A stretch of 64,000 nucleotides of DNA, taken from contig JBMNMP010000001.1 in assembly GCA_050953405.1 (NCBI GenBank), positions 310,001 to 374,000 on the forward strand, given 5' to 3'. Source of the stretch: RUG100 sp050953405. Its GTDB lineage: Bacteria > Bacillota > Clostridia > Peptostreptococcales > Anaerovoracaceae. Below, in pieces: positions 16,739 through 24,963 of the stretch (positions are counted from its first letter, which is position 1; each line of letters opens with the position of its first letter). Made by a program: the position numbers and the translations under genes. The notes beneath the pieces were generated by a model. It searched no databases and had not been told where the DNA came from. It saw only the letters and a list, made by a program, of their open reading frames with translations.

Positions 16739-17158
16739 CTACTTCAATTTGTTGTAATCATCGTCAGAGACCGGCTCCAGCCATTCGTTGCCGGCTTCTT
16801 CGCCGGGGATCTCAAATGCGATATGTGAGAACCAGGAGTCAGGAGCTGCCCCGTGCCAGTGCTTGACGCCCTCCGGTATTTCGATCACGGTACCGGGGAC
16901 CATTTCAACTGCCGGCTGGCCCCATTCCTGATAATAGCCGCGGCCGCCGATGCAGATCAGCATCTGTCCGCCTCCCGTCTTCGCGTGGTGTACGTGCCAG
17001 TTGTTGCGGCATCCCGGTTCGAAAGTAACATTCGCCATGGGGAACAGCTTGCCGCTGATAGGAGCCAGATAGCTCTGTCCTGCAAAATAAGCTGCATAAG
17101 CATCGTTCGTTTCACCAATCGGAAAATCAATGGTTTTTTCGTATTCTTCTTTAGTCAT
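16739..17158 (-). CDS. Cupin-domain protein
   Basis: A 139-aa single-domain cupin. The metal-binding motif 1 is visible as NNWHVHHAKTGGGQMLICIGGRGYYQEWG (H-x-H...) and motif 2 as VEIPEGVKHWHGAAPDSWFSHIAF. Such small cupins often sit with carboxymuconolactone-decarboxylase-like or aldehyde-detoxifying enzymes in anaerobes. The substrate cannot be told. It is convergent with ppk. Confidence 0.87.
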   Translation of the reverse strand: MTKEEYEKTIDFPIGETNDAYAAYFAGQSYLAPISGKLFPMANVTFEPGCRNNWHVHHAKTGGGQMLICIGGRGYYQEWGQPAVEMVPGTVIEIPEGVKHWHGAAPDSWFSHIAFEIPGEEAGNEWLEPVSDDDYNKLK

Positions 17159-17204
17159 TTTATGCTCCCTTCGTTGATATTGATATATTTTGCCTCACGC
17201 GCTG

Positions 17205-17804
17205 TCAAAAGTCCAGCGTCAGTTGTTCGTATTCCTGTTCACGAGTCAGGGCGGGCTGTTCTGCTCTGAGAAATCCATCGAGCCTGGTATTATCGTCTGT
17301 CCATGCGCGCACATCTTCTGCTTTCAGCAGCAGCGGCATGCGGTCGTGCAAGGGCAGCATCGATTCATTGGCCGCGGTCGTCAGTATGATAAAGCGATCC
17401 CCATCGTGCTGCGGACGGTAAAAGCCGGCCAGGAACAGCATCTGTCCGTCACTGCGCCGGAAGGAAACCTGTTCTCCGGCTGCGTTCCTTTCGTAAAAGC
17501 GGCTTGCCGGTATGGCGCACCTGCGTCGTTCGATGCTGGATGCAAAGGTTTTCTTTTGCCTTGCGGTCTCCGCGCGGGCGTTGATCAGCAGCTTACCGCC
17601 TTCAAAAGCCGTAAAGCCCCACCTCATGGGGACGGCGCTGATGACATCATTTCGGGACGCGAGTACGATCGCCTCCCGGGACGGCCTGACATCTCCAGCC
17701 CTCATAGCGCCCGGCAGTGCGGAAAGGTCACTCTTTCCGAAGGCTTGTTTCATAGCTTCCAGCCTGTCGGCCAGATCATCGGCCACGTAGTATCTGCCGC
17801 ACAT
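17205..17804 (-). CDS. SRAP (YedK/HMCES-type) abasic-site DNA-crosslinking protein
   Basis: Protects abasic sites in single-stranded DNA by forming a thiazolidine crosslink through Cys2. The 199-aa product starts MCGRYYV, giving the catalytic Cys2 after Met removal; ARAETARQKKTFASSIERRRCAIPASRFYE holds the conserved Asn/Glu region and FYEW-like turn, and the late MPLLL after LHDRMP is the conserved C-terminal His motif. The start at 17804 is set by this required Cys2 rather than the longer frame to 17885. RBS GGAG lies upstream. Confidence 0.92.
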   Translation of the reverse strand: MCGRYYVADDLADRLEAMKQAFGKSDLSALPGAMRAGDVRPSREAIVLASRNDVISAVPMRWGFTAFEGGKLLINARAETARQKKTFASSIERRRCAIPASRFYERNAAGEQVSFRRSDGQMLFLAGFYRPQHDGDRFIILTTAANESMLPLHDRMPLLLKAEDVRAWTDDNTRLDGFLRAEQPALTREQEYEQLTLDF

Positions 17805-17926
17805 AGTCGCTCCTCCCGGCCCCAAAGGGCCCTGACATTTCTTTCCTGTCAGGCTTATTATAGCAGATGTAGGCCTGTTAGTCACCAGGTTATCGGAAGG
17901 GAGGCCGCCCTGAGAGGTACGTCAAA

Positions 17927-17963
17927 ATAAAAAGCGACGGCCGCACATTTCACATGCGACCGC
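17927..17963 (-). terminator. Terminator after the flavodiiron gene
   Basis: Stem CGGTCGCA/TGCGGCCG (one G-U) followed by TCGCTTTTTA on the minus strand, 35 nt after the flavodiiron stop. Confidence 0.65.
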
Positions 17964-17997
17964 CTGCCTGTTTGCTTTGTAACAATGGAGGTTCAAA

Positions 17998-19206
17998 CTA
18001 ATATTCCTGCTTCATGGATTCGATGAGGCTCTCTGCCAGTTCGTCCAGTTCGTTATACCTGGATTTGTCTGTTGAGGACAGGAGTGTTACCTGTTCGTTG
18101 AGGACCGTCATCTGTTTCATCTCGTCCATCAGATCGTTCATGACATTTCCGGCCTGCGGTGCCCACGATCCGTTCTCAACAATGCCGATGACTCTCTTCT
18201 GTAGATTCAGTCTCTTCATATCCTCAATGAAGTCCTGCATAGGCGGGAAGAGATTGAGGTTGTAAGTTACCGACAGCAGAGCCATGTGGCTGTACTTGAA
18301 GGCTTCACTGATGAGGAACGAGGTGTGCGTCTTGGATACGTCATACATCTTGATGTTGGTCATGCCCTTTTCACACAGCTTGCTTGCAAGGATGTGTGCG
18401 GCGTTCTCTGTATTGCCGTACATGGAAGCGTATACGATGAGCACGCCCTTTTCCTCCGGTGTATATGTTGCCCAGTGGACATATTTGTCGATGATATAAC
18501 CGAGATCCTTTCTCCATACCGGACCGTGCAGCGGGCAGAGCATCTTGATATCGATTGTCTGCGCCTTCTTCAGCAGGTCCATGACCTCCGGGCCGTACTT
18601 TCCAACGATGTTGGTGTAATATCTTCTGGCTTCGTCCAGCCAGTCTCTGTCAAAGTCGACTTCATCTGCGAAGAGGTGGCCGTCCAGTGATTTGAAGGTA
18701 CCGAAGGCGTCTGCACTGAAGAGCACGCCGTTGGTGGTATCAAAGGTAACCATGGCTTCCGGCCAGTGCACCATCGGTGCATCCACGAAGACAACCTCGT
18801 GCTTGCCGAACTTCATAGATCCGCCGGCTTCTACCTGTATGAATCTGTCGCCGACTTCGAACTGGAACTGGTGCATCAGCATCAGTGCGCGTTCCGTGGA
18901 AACCACCTTGGTCTCCGGGTGACGGAGGACGATCTCTTCGATGGATGCGCAGTGGTCAGGTTCCATGTGGTTGATGACCAGATAATCCAGAGGACGTCCG
19001 TCCAGCACATATTCCACGTTTTCGATGAACTGTCTGGCTACGGACCAGTCCGCAGTGTCGAAGAGTACTGTCTTCTCATCCAGCAGGAGGTATGCGTTGT
19101 AAGAAACGCCGCCCTCTATGGGATGAATATTTTCAAACAGGTGCAGTCTTTTATCATTTCCACCGACCCAGTACAGGTCGTCTGTTACTTTTCTTACGCA
19201 ATGCAT
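17998..19206 (-). CDS. A-type flavoprotein / flavodiiron O2 or NO reductase (FprA-like)
   Basis: Reduces O2 to water or NO to N2O at a diiron site, with electrons delivered by rubredoxin to its FMN. In the 402-aa product the metallo-beta-lactamase-like domain carries the diiron ligands (NHMEPDHCASIEE: HxExDH, with later His and Asp in MVHWPEAMVTF and the HGPVWR segment), and the C-terminal flavodoxin domain starts VLIVYASMYGNTENAA (FMN phosphate loop). Its ATG overlaps the stop of the upstream fusion gene as TAATG, so the two are translationally coupled; the fusion carries a rubredoxin, the natural partner. Confidence 0.95.
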   Translation of the reverse strand: MHCVRKVTDDLYWVGGNDKRLHLFENIHPIEGGVSYNAYLLLDEKTVLFDTADWSVARQFIENVEYVLDGRPLDYLVINHMEPDHCASIEEIVLRHPETKVVSTERALMLMHQFQFEVGDRFIQVEAGGSMKFGKHEVVFVDAPMVHWPEAMVTFDTTNGVLFSADAFGTFKSLDGHLFADEVDFDRDWLDEARRYYTNIVGKYGPEVMDLLKKAQTIDIKMLCPLHGPVWRKDLGYIIDKYVHWATYTPEEKGVLIVYASMYGNTENAAHILASKLCEKGMTNIKMYDVSKTHTSFLISEAFKYSHMALLSVTYNLNLFPPMQDFIEDMKRLNLQKRVIGIVENGSWAPQAGNVMNDLMDEMKQMTVLNEQVTLLSSTDKSRYNELDELAESLIESMKQEY

Positions 19207-21137
19207 TATTTATCCTCCTTTGATGATGTGTGTTCAACCTTTATGTAACTTTCCTTCGGCTCGCCGCAGATCGGGCAGATCCATTCTTCAGGCAGCGCCT
19301 CGAAAATGGTTCCCGGTGAGATATCCGCTTCCGGATCGCCCACTTCCGGATCGTACTCGTGGCCGCAGCCCTTGCAGACCCATGTGTCGAACGGTGAAGG
19401 ATCCTTCAATATAGTTGCCTTCCTCATCTTGACCCTTGGCGGTGCCGGCTTTTTCTCCTGGCCGTTGTCCAGTGCCTTGGTCAGCAGAGGCAGTATCTCC
19501 ATCAGATCTCCAACGATGCCGTAGTCGGCGTTCTTGAAGATAGGTGCGTTCTTGTTCTTGTTGATAGCTACGATAGTGGTCGCTGTGCGGATACCCTTGA
19601 GGTGCTGTCCGGCTCCGGAGATGCCGCAGGCGATGTAGAGGTTGCCGCTGAATGTCTGGCCGCTCATGCCGACGTATCTTTCGAGAGGAACGTATTTCAG
19701 TGTTTCAGCAACAGGTCTTGAAGATCCGATAGCCGCGCCGGCCTGGTAAGCCAGGTCTTCGATCAGCTTCATGTTCTTCTTCTCGCCGATGCCCTTGCCG
19801 GCGGAAACAACTCTGTCTGCATCCACGATCGGTGTCATTGGGTCGATTCCTACAGTGAAGTCGAAACCGTCTTCCTTGAGGGCGGTGACCAGCTGGTCTA
19901 CCTTTTCCTGAGCGGTACCCTGGCTGAAGATGATCTTCTTTCTCTGTCCGGTGATCGGGCCCTTCTTCTTGGCTGCCGCCAGTGTCTGCTTTGGCGGTTT
20001 GCCCAGTATGTGCTGCGCGATAACTATGCGCTGTATTTCGTTTGTTCCTTCATAGATAGTCGTGATCTTTGCATCGCGGTAAGCTCTCTCAACTTCCATG
20101 CCCTTGAGGTAGCCGTTGCCGCCGTGGATCTGAAGTGAGTCGTTGCAGATCTCGAGAGCTATTTCCGAAGCATACGCCTTGGCCATAGCAGAGTCCATTC
20201 CGTACGGCTCGTGGTTTTCCTTCAGCTCAGCTGCGGAATAAACGAGGTTCCTTGCGTTCTTCAGTTTGATTGCCATGTCTGCGATCTTGAAGGAGTTGAC
20301 CTGCTGATGTGCGATCGGAATGCCGAACTGCACTCTCTCCAGCGAGTATTCTACTGCCTTCTCATATGCGCCCTGCGCGATGCCCAGAGCCTGTGCAGCG
20401 ATGCCGATACGGCCGCCGTCCAGTGTAGCCATGGCGATTTTGAATCCTTCGCCTTCGTGGCCCAGAAGGTTCTCCTTGGGGACCTTTACATCATTGAAGA
20501 TCAGCTCCGCCGTGGAGGATGATCTGATACCCATCTTGTCGTAGTGGTCTCCGAATTCAAAGCCTTCCCAGCCTTTTTCTACAATGAAGGCGCTGATGCC
20601 TCTGGTGCCCATGCCCGGTCTGGTGACCGCAAATACTACATAAGTGTCCGCTACAGGAGCGTTGGTGATGAAGATCTTGCCGCCGTTGAGCAGATAATAG
20701 TCGCCCTTCAGCTCGGCAGTGGTCTCTGTTTCACCGGCATCGGATCCTGCATTTGGCTCGGTGAGTCCGAAAGCACCCAGCTTTTCACCTTTTGCCAGCG
20801 GAACCAGATATTTTCTCTTCTGCTCCTCTGTTCCGTAAGCTGCGATCGGATAAGAACCGAGTGAAACGTGCGCTGACAGGATAACACCGGCACCCCCGTC
20901 TACTCTTGCCAGTTCCTCTACCGCGATAGCGTAGCTGATGACATCGAGTCCAGCTCCGCCGTACTTTTTGGGGTAGGGGATTCCCATCATTCCCATATCC
21001 GCCAGTTTCTTAACAGCTTCATGGGGGAATTCATTGTTCTGATCCAGCTTGAAAGCGTTCGGTTTGATTTCTTCTTCAGCGAACGCGCGGATCTTTTCTC
21101 TCAGGTCCTCATGGGCCTGTGTTGTTTTAAATAGCAT
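19206..21137 (-). CDS. Acyl-CoA dehydrogenase - ETF-alpha FAD domain - rubredoxin fusion
   Basis: 643-aa three-part protein. Residues about 1-380 are an acyl-CoA dehydrogenase: GAFGLTEPNAGSDAG (FAD/substrate loop), the LQIHGGNGYLKGMEVERAYRDAKITTIYEGTNEIQRIV block with the catalytic Glu of IYEGT. Residues about 410-560 match the C-terminal FAD-binding domain of ETF-alpha (RVVSAGKGIG, GSSRPVAE, LYIACGISGAGQHLKG, IVAINKNKNAPIFKNADYGIVGDL). Residues about 585-632 are a rubredoxin with CKGCG and CPICG iron ligands. ETF-beta is absent. ATG 21137 has AAAGGAGGAAT upstream. Electrons from an acyl-CoA could pass FAD to FAD to Fe(Cys)4 within one chain and then to the coupled flavodiiron protein; this route is inferred. 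A Crp/Fnr gene is divergent. Confidence 0.93.
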   Translation of the reverse strand: MLFKTTQAHEDLREKIRAFAEEEIKPNAFKLDQNNEFPHEAVKKLADMGMMGIPYPKKYGGAGLDVISYAIAVEELARVDGGAGVILSAHVSLGSYPIAAYGTEEQKRKYLVPLAKGEKLGAFGLTEPNAGSDAGETETTAELKGDYYLLNGGKIFITNAPVADTYVVFAVTRPGMGTRGISAFIVEKGWEGFEFGDHYDKMGIRSSSTAELIFNDVKVPKENLLGHEGEGFKIAMATLDGGRIGIAAQALGIAQGAYEKAVEYSLERVQFGIPIAHQQVNSFKIADMAIKLKNARNLVYSAAELKENHEPYGMDSAMAKAYASEIALEICNDSLQIHGGNGYLKGMEVERAYRDAKITTIYEGTNEIQRIVIAQHILGKPPKQTLAAAKKKGPITGQRKKIIFSQGTAQEKVDQLVTALKEDGFDFTVGIDPMTPIVDADRVVSAGKGIGEKKNMKLIEDLAYQAGAAIGSSRPVAETLKYVPLERYVGMSGQTFSGNLYIACGISGAGQHLKGIRTATTIVAINKNKNAPIFKNADYGIVGDLMEILPLLTKALDNGQEKKPAPPRVKMRKATILKDPSPFDTWVCKGCGHEYDPEVGDPEADISPGTIFEALPEEWICPICGEPKESYIKVEHTSSKEDK

Positions 21138-21382
21138 TTCGTGATTCCTCCTTTTCCTTTTGTATACTCTGCAGGTCATTGCGAATAGTACTCATTAATA
21201 ATCTACGATTCTACAGTAACAGATTCTTTTTATTAGCTTCTGTTGTTCTCTTGGTACTTTTAATTGTAAGCAGTAACTGAAATCTTTTTTGTGTCATATG
21301 CAACAAAAAGGGTAATAAATATGTGCAAACCCAGAATTTTACGAAAATTTTATGCTATCATAGACAAACATGGAGGTGCGAG

Positions 21383-22027
21383 ATGACTAGAAAGCGCTTG
21401 CTGGACGAGATCAGCATGGAATCCATAGAAAAGATGATCCCCTGTTTTGGTCCGGTGAAGAAGAAATATCTGAAGGGCGAAACCATAATGGCTTACTCGT
21501 CCAGTGAACTGAAGACTCTGGCGGTGCTCCGGCGGGGCCGGGCGCGGCTGGAAGTATTGAATGTAGACGGGGGTACTTTCCTCCTGGAGCAGTATGAGGC
21601 CGGAGACGTCTTCGGAGAATTGTTTTCACTGCCGCTGGACAATTTCGAATACATGGTGGTCGCCGAGGAGGATTGCGTAGTCATGTACCTGGACTATAAT
21701 CACTTCATCACGCCGTGCGAAAACAGATGCGATCATCATACACAGCTGATCAGCAATCTCTTCGTGATGACGGCCCAGAAAACCCAGGAACTGTCGCTGC
21801 ATCTCTCGCTGCTCAGTCAGCACACTACGCGGGACAAGCTGACGGCTTATCTCAAATACATACGTTCCATGGAAGGCGGAAAAGCGGAATTCAAGATCCC
21901 GCTTTCTCTCTCCGCTCTGGCTGAATACCTCAGGGTAGACCGGGCCGCGATGATGCGCGAGATACATGCCATGAAAGAAGAAGGCCTCATCGAGAGCCAG
22001 AGGACTAAATTCAAGATATTATCATAG
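21383..22027 (+). CDS. Crp/Fnr-family transcriptional regulator
   Basis: The 214-aa product has a cyclic-nucleotide-binding-like beta-roll (KGETIM..., VLRRGRARLEVLNVDGGTFLLEQYEAGDVFGELFSLPL) and a C-terminal winged helix (LSLSALAEYLRVDRAAMMREIHAMKEEGLIE). It lacks an N-terminal Fnr-type four-Cys cluster but has Cys residues around position 112-118 (CENRCDHH). ATG 21383 follows GGAGG by 6 nt. It is divergent from the acyl-CoA dehydrogenase fusion gene across 245 bp and is the obvious candidate regulator of that operon. No clear operator could be fixed; an AACAGA/TCTGTT inverted repeat with a 15-nt spacer (about 21219-21245) is one possibility. Confidence 0.9.
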   Translation: MTRKRLLDEISMESIEKMIPCFGPVKKKYLKGETIMAYSSSELKTLAVLRRGRARLEVLNVDGGTFLLEQYEAGDVFGELFSLPLDNFEYMVVAEEDCVVMYLDYNHFITPCENRCDHHTQLISNLFVMTAQKTQELSLHLSLLSQHTTRDKLTAYLKYIRSMEGGKAEFKIPLSLSALAEYLRVDRAAMMREIHAMKEEGLIESQRTKFKILS

Positions 22028-22161
22028 GCTTTTGAAATAGACACGGCAGAAAAAGGACGGCAGATGATTCTGTCGTCCTCTGCTGTGCCGCATTGTCTGT
22101 GGATTTTCAGGAGCAATAGGAGTATCATATTAATGTTAAATATTTGCATCAGGAGGGATAA

Positions 22162-22635
22162 ATGTTCAGAAGCTTAGAATCGGTCAAAAAGACAATCGAA
22201 GATATGGCGACAGGCAAGGCTGATGAGGCCATGAAGGGGGAGTTCGTTTCCTACGATGATGATGCGCGGGAGCTGGTGATGCGCTTTCCCGTGCTCGACT
22301 GGGAACTTAATTCCAAGGATGTAGTGCACGGCATGGTGACTTGCGGCTGGCTGGATACGGTAATGGGTGCACTCTCAAACGATGTGGATCATGAGGTCTT
22401 TGCACCGACCGGTTCCATGTATGTCAATTTCATAACCGCAGTACCGGAGAAAGAAAACGTGCTCGTGAGCGCCAGAGTGCTGACTCACGGCAAGCGCCTG
22501 ATCAGGCTGCGCGCCGAAGCGCGCATCGAGAGTTCAGGTCAGCTGGCTGCGGATACCGAGGGCGTGTACATCCCGGTCACCTATCGGCCGTCGGATGCCA
22601 TGAAGGCGCAGGAGGCACACTCCTCAGCCGTTTAG
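22162..22635 (+). CDS. PaaI-type hotdog-fold acyl-CoA thioesterase
   Basis: 157 aa with one hotdog domain: RELVMRFPVLDWELN, the core helix motif DVVHGMVTCGWLDTVMGALSND (VVHGG...D-T-x-G type) and SMYVNFITAVPEKENVLVSARVLTHGKRLIRLRAEA. Members hydrolyse acyl- or arylacyl-CoA. RBS AGGAGGG. Stop codon interleaves with that of the opposing oxidoreductase gene. Substrate not predictable; the location beside an acyl-CoA dehydrogenase fusion is suggestive only. Confidence 0.85.
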   Translation: MFRSLESVKKTIEDMATGKADEAMKGEFVSYDDDARELVMRFPVLDWELNSKDVVHGMVTCGWLDTVMGALSNDVDHEVFAPTGSMYVNFITAVPEKENVLVSARVLTHGKRLIRLRAEARIESSGQLAADTEGVYIPVTYRPSDAMKAQEAHSSAV

Positions 22636-23618
22636 AGGTGTGTTTTCGCCCAGGCAGCATCTTTCAGCATGGGCCTGGCAATGCCGATCATGTCGGCGGC
22701 GCCGTTGTTGAGAAATCTTTCGGCATCCTCCACCGTGCGGATCCCGCCTGTGAGGATGACCGGTATTTTTATCTTCTTTTTTATCGCAGTTGTCATATCG
22801 CTGAAAAATCCGGGCTCTTTGCCGTCGACTATCATGTAGCGGCACATGCCTCCGGTGATGTCCAGCAGATCGATGCCGGCTTTTTCCAGTATCCCGGCTG
22901 CAGTCACGCTGTCTTCGATGGTGCTGCCGCCTTCCATGTAGTCACAGCCGCCGAGACGCATGGCGACGGGAAAAGAGTCACCGACTTCACTGCGCACAGC
23001 GGCGATCACTTCTTTATGTATCGTCAGTCTTTCAGCGACAGTTTCTCCGCCGTAGCGGTCGCTGCGCCTGTTGGTCAGCGGCGAATAGAACTGGTTCAGC
23101 AGGTAGCCGTGCGCCGAGTGGATCTCCACGCCGTCGTATCCAGCCTTTTTGGCTCGTCCCGCCGAAGCGGCGAATTCTTCTACCACCCGCTCGATATCAT
23201 TCCTGCTCATTTCCAGCGGCATTTCGGCGTCTTTCCATGTCGGGTGCAGCACGGCACTCGGTGCCTCAAGGCGCGTTCCGGTAACTAAAGATGAGGTGGA
23301 AGAACCGGCGTGGTTCATCTGGCAGAACACCCTGGAATCCCCGGCTTCGTGAATGGCCTCGGTAAGCCGGCAGAGACTGTCCATATCGCAGTCATCGGCC
23401 ACGGATACCATGTAGGGATCGGCTTTGCCGCGCGGGTCTATGTAGCTGTGTTCAGTGATCACAAGGCCGACGTAGCTGCCGGCTGCCCTGGCAGCGTAGT
23501 AATCGCAGAGCTCCTGCGGCACCTTGCCTTCCTTTGCCTTGTGTGTCGCCATTGGAGGCATCACCAGTCGATTGACCAGCTGGAGGCCTTTGACAGTGAT
23601 CGGGTCTTTTAATTTCAT
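22632..23618 (-). CDS. NADH:flavin oxidoreductase, Old Yellow Enzyme family (single-domain)
   Basis: FMN-dependent reductase of enoate-type substrates. The 328-aa TIM barrel shows LVMPPMATHKA at the N-terminus, CQMNHAGSS, the AKKAGYDGVEIHSAHGYLLNQFYSPLTNRRSDRYGG signature, and PVILTGGIRTVEDAERFLNNGAADMIGIARPML for phosphate binding. It lacks the C-terminal FeS/FAD domains of 2,4-dienoyl-CoA reductase; length fits the YqjM subgroup. The start at 23618 follows AGAAAGGAAC. It is 17 nt downstream of the NAD(P)/FAD oxidoreductase, which could supply a redox partner. Confidence 0.93.
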   Translation of the reverse strand: MKLKDPITVKGLQLVNRLVMPPMATHKAKEGKVPQELCDYYAARAAGSYVGLVITEHSYIDPRGKADPYMVSVADDCDMDSLCRLTEAIHEAGDSRVFCQMNHAGSSTSSLVTGTRLEAPSAVLHPTWKDAEMPLEMSRNDIERVVEEFAASAGRAKKAGYDGVEIHSAHGYLLNQFYSPLTNRRSDRYGGETVAERLTIHKEVIAAVRSEVGDSFPVAMRLGGCDYMEGGSTIEDSVTAAGILEKAGIDLLDITGGMCRYMIVDGKEPGFFSDMTTAIKKKIKIPVILTGGIRTVEDAERFLNNGAADMIGIARPMLKDAAWAKTHL

Positions 23619-23635
23619 AACGGTTCCTTTCTTAT

Positions 23636-24892
23636 TCACTTGATGTGGTAGCGCTGCTTGAACTTGGCAACGGTCTCCTCGGTTAGATGGTTCTTTTCAT
23701 AATATGAATTAACGATCTGTGCCATCTCTTTGGGAGACGGACGTTTTTCCAGAGCATCGACGACTTCCGTAGTCAGATCCTGTGCGTTGATCAGGATGCC
23801 GCCGGCGAACTGCTCCTCATGGAAGTAAAGGCGGATGTAGTTGTGCTTCCTGGCCTCCGACATGTCGATGTCCTGCCAGCCCGGCTGGCCTTCGCGGTGG
23901 ACTTCTCCCATAGAGAAGATATCGGTATCAAATCCGCTGAAGACGAATGAATGAGTGGGCTGATGGTAAGTCTCCTCCTGCCCTGCGGCATTGGCACCGG
24001 CCACGCGTCCCATCTCCATAGCGTGGCTGAAGACGGGCATGTCTGATTCTTGACAGTAAGCGACATCTCCGGCTGCGAAAACGCTAGGGTCGCTGGTGCG
24101 CATGTGTTTGTCGACATCTATGTGGCTGCCTCCCGAGCGTTTTGCCGAGAGCCCTGCCCGGATACCGACCTCCGCATTCGGTGTGATGCCGGCGGATACG
24201 ATGACAAGTTCTGCAGGTATGCGGTAGTGTTCCTTTCCCTTTGCAAAGACCGCATCCTTCTCTATTTTCAGGACCTCCGTTCCCGTGAGCACGGTGACCT
24301 TTGATTTGCGCACTGCTTTTTCCAGTAATTGCGAACCCTTGTGATCCAGTTGTCCGTGCATCAGCAGTTGCTCGCGTTCGATGACGGTGACTTCCTTATC
24401 CATGTTGTGAAAGCGCCAGGCCTCCTCCAGCCCCAGCATACCTCCGCCGATGACAGTGATGTGGCGGCAGGCCGAAAGCCTGTCTTTTACTTTTTCGGCG
24501 TCGGAAAGATCGCGGATCGAAATGACGTGATCCATCTCCGCGCCGGGCACATCGGGCACCCTGCTGCGGGCGCCGGTGGCGTAGATCAGCTTGTCGTATT
24601 CATGGCGGGAACCGTCTCTCAGGGTGACGCTCTTTTCCTGCAGGTCGATGTCCTGCGCGCCGTTCTCCAGTTCCAGCATTACTTTATTTTCCCGGCACCA
24701 CTTTGGCATGCGGGCAAAGTACTTCTCCGCATCGAAGTCGGAGAGGAATTTTTTGCTCAGCATGGGGCGATTGTAGCAGAAAATATTCTCATCGGAGTAG
24801 ATCTCGATGGGAATATCCCGGTCGTGTTTTCTGATTTCTCTTGCAGCGGACAGCGCTGCTATGCCGCTGCCCAGTATTATTATCGTATTCAT
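23636..24892 (-). CDS. NAD(P)/FAD oxidoreductase, NADH:rubredoxin oxidoreductase-like
   Basis: 418-aa pyridine-nucleotide disulfide-oxidoreductase family member without redox-active Cys pair: MNTIIILGSGIAALSAARE (FAD GxGxxA/G), IYATGARSRVPDVPG, HITVIGGGMLGLEEAW (NAD(P)H-binding GGGxxG), VIVSAGITPNAEV and VFAAGDVAYC (second FAD motif). This architecture is shared by clostridial NADH:rubredoxin reductase (NROR), NirB N-termini and ferredoxin reductases. With a flavodiiron protein and rubredoxin nearby, NROR is the best guess. The start at 24892 is fixed by the FAD motif; the frame is open further upstream but without homology. Confidence 0.85.
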   Translation of the reverse strand: MNTIIILGSGIAALSAAREIRKHDRDIPIEIYSDENIFCYNRPMLSKKFLSDFDAEKYFARMPKWCRENKVMLELENGAQDIDLQEKSVTLRDGSRHEYDKLIYATGARSRVPDVPGAEMDHVISIRDLSDAEKVKDRLSACRHITVIGGGMLGLEEAWRFHNMDKEVTVIEREQLLMHGQLDHKGSQLLEKAVRKSKVTVLTGTEVLKIEKDAVFAKGKEHYRIPAELVIVSAGITPNAEVGIRAGLSAKRSGGSHIDVDKHMRTSDPSVFAAGDVAYCQESDMPVFSHAMEMGRVAGANAAGQEETYHQPTHSFVFSGFDTDIFSMGEVHREGQPGWQDIDMSEARKHNYIRLYFHEEQFAGGILINAQDLTTEVVDALEKRPSPKEMAQIVNSYYEKNHLTEETVAKFKQRYHIK

Positions 24893-24963
24893 AGGGATAG
24901 TATACCACAAAACAGAAAAGTGAAAAGGGCGCAGCTGTGGCCGGGAGGGCCTTCTTATACAGC

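Noticed and set aside
18000..21000. Long open frames on the plus strand opposite the flavodiiron and acyl-CoA dehydrogenase genes
   Set aside because: They mirror the codon structure of the real minus-strand genes and show no family similarity or ribosome sites.
22042..22087. Long hairpin after the Crp/Fnr gene as a terminator
   Set aside because: The stem is good but there is no T-tract on the plus strand; the T-tract is on the minus strand, where no gene ends. Left unassigned.
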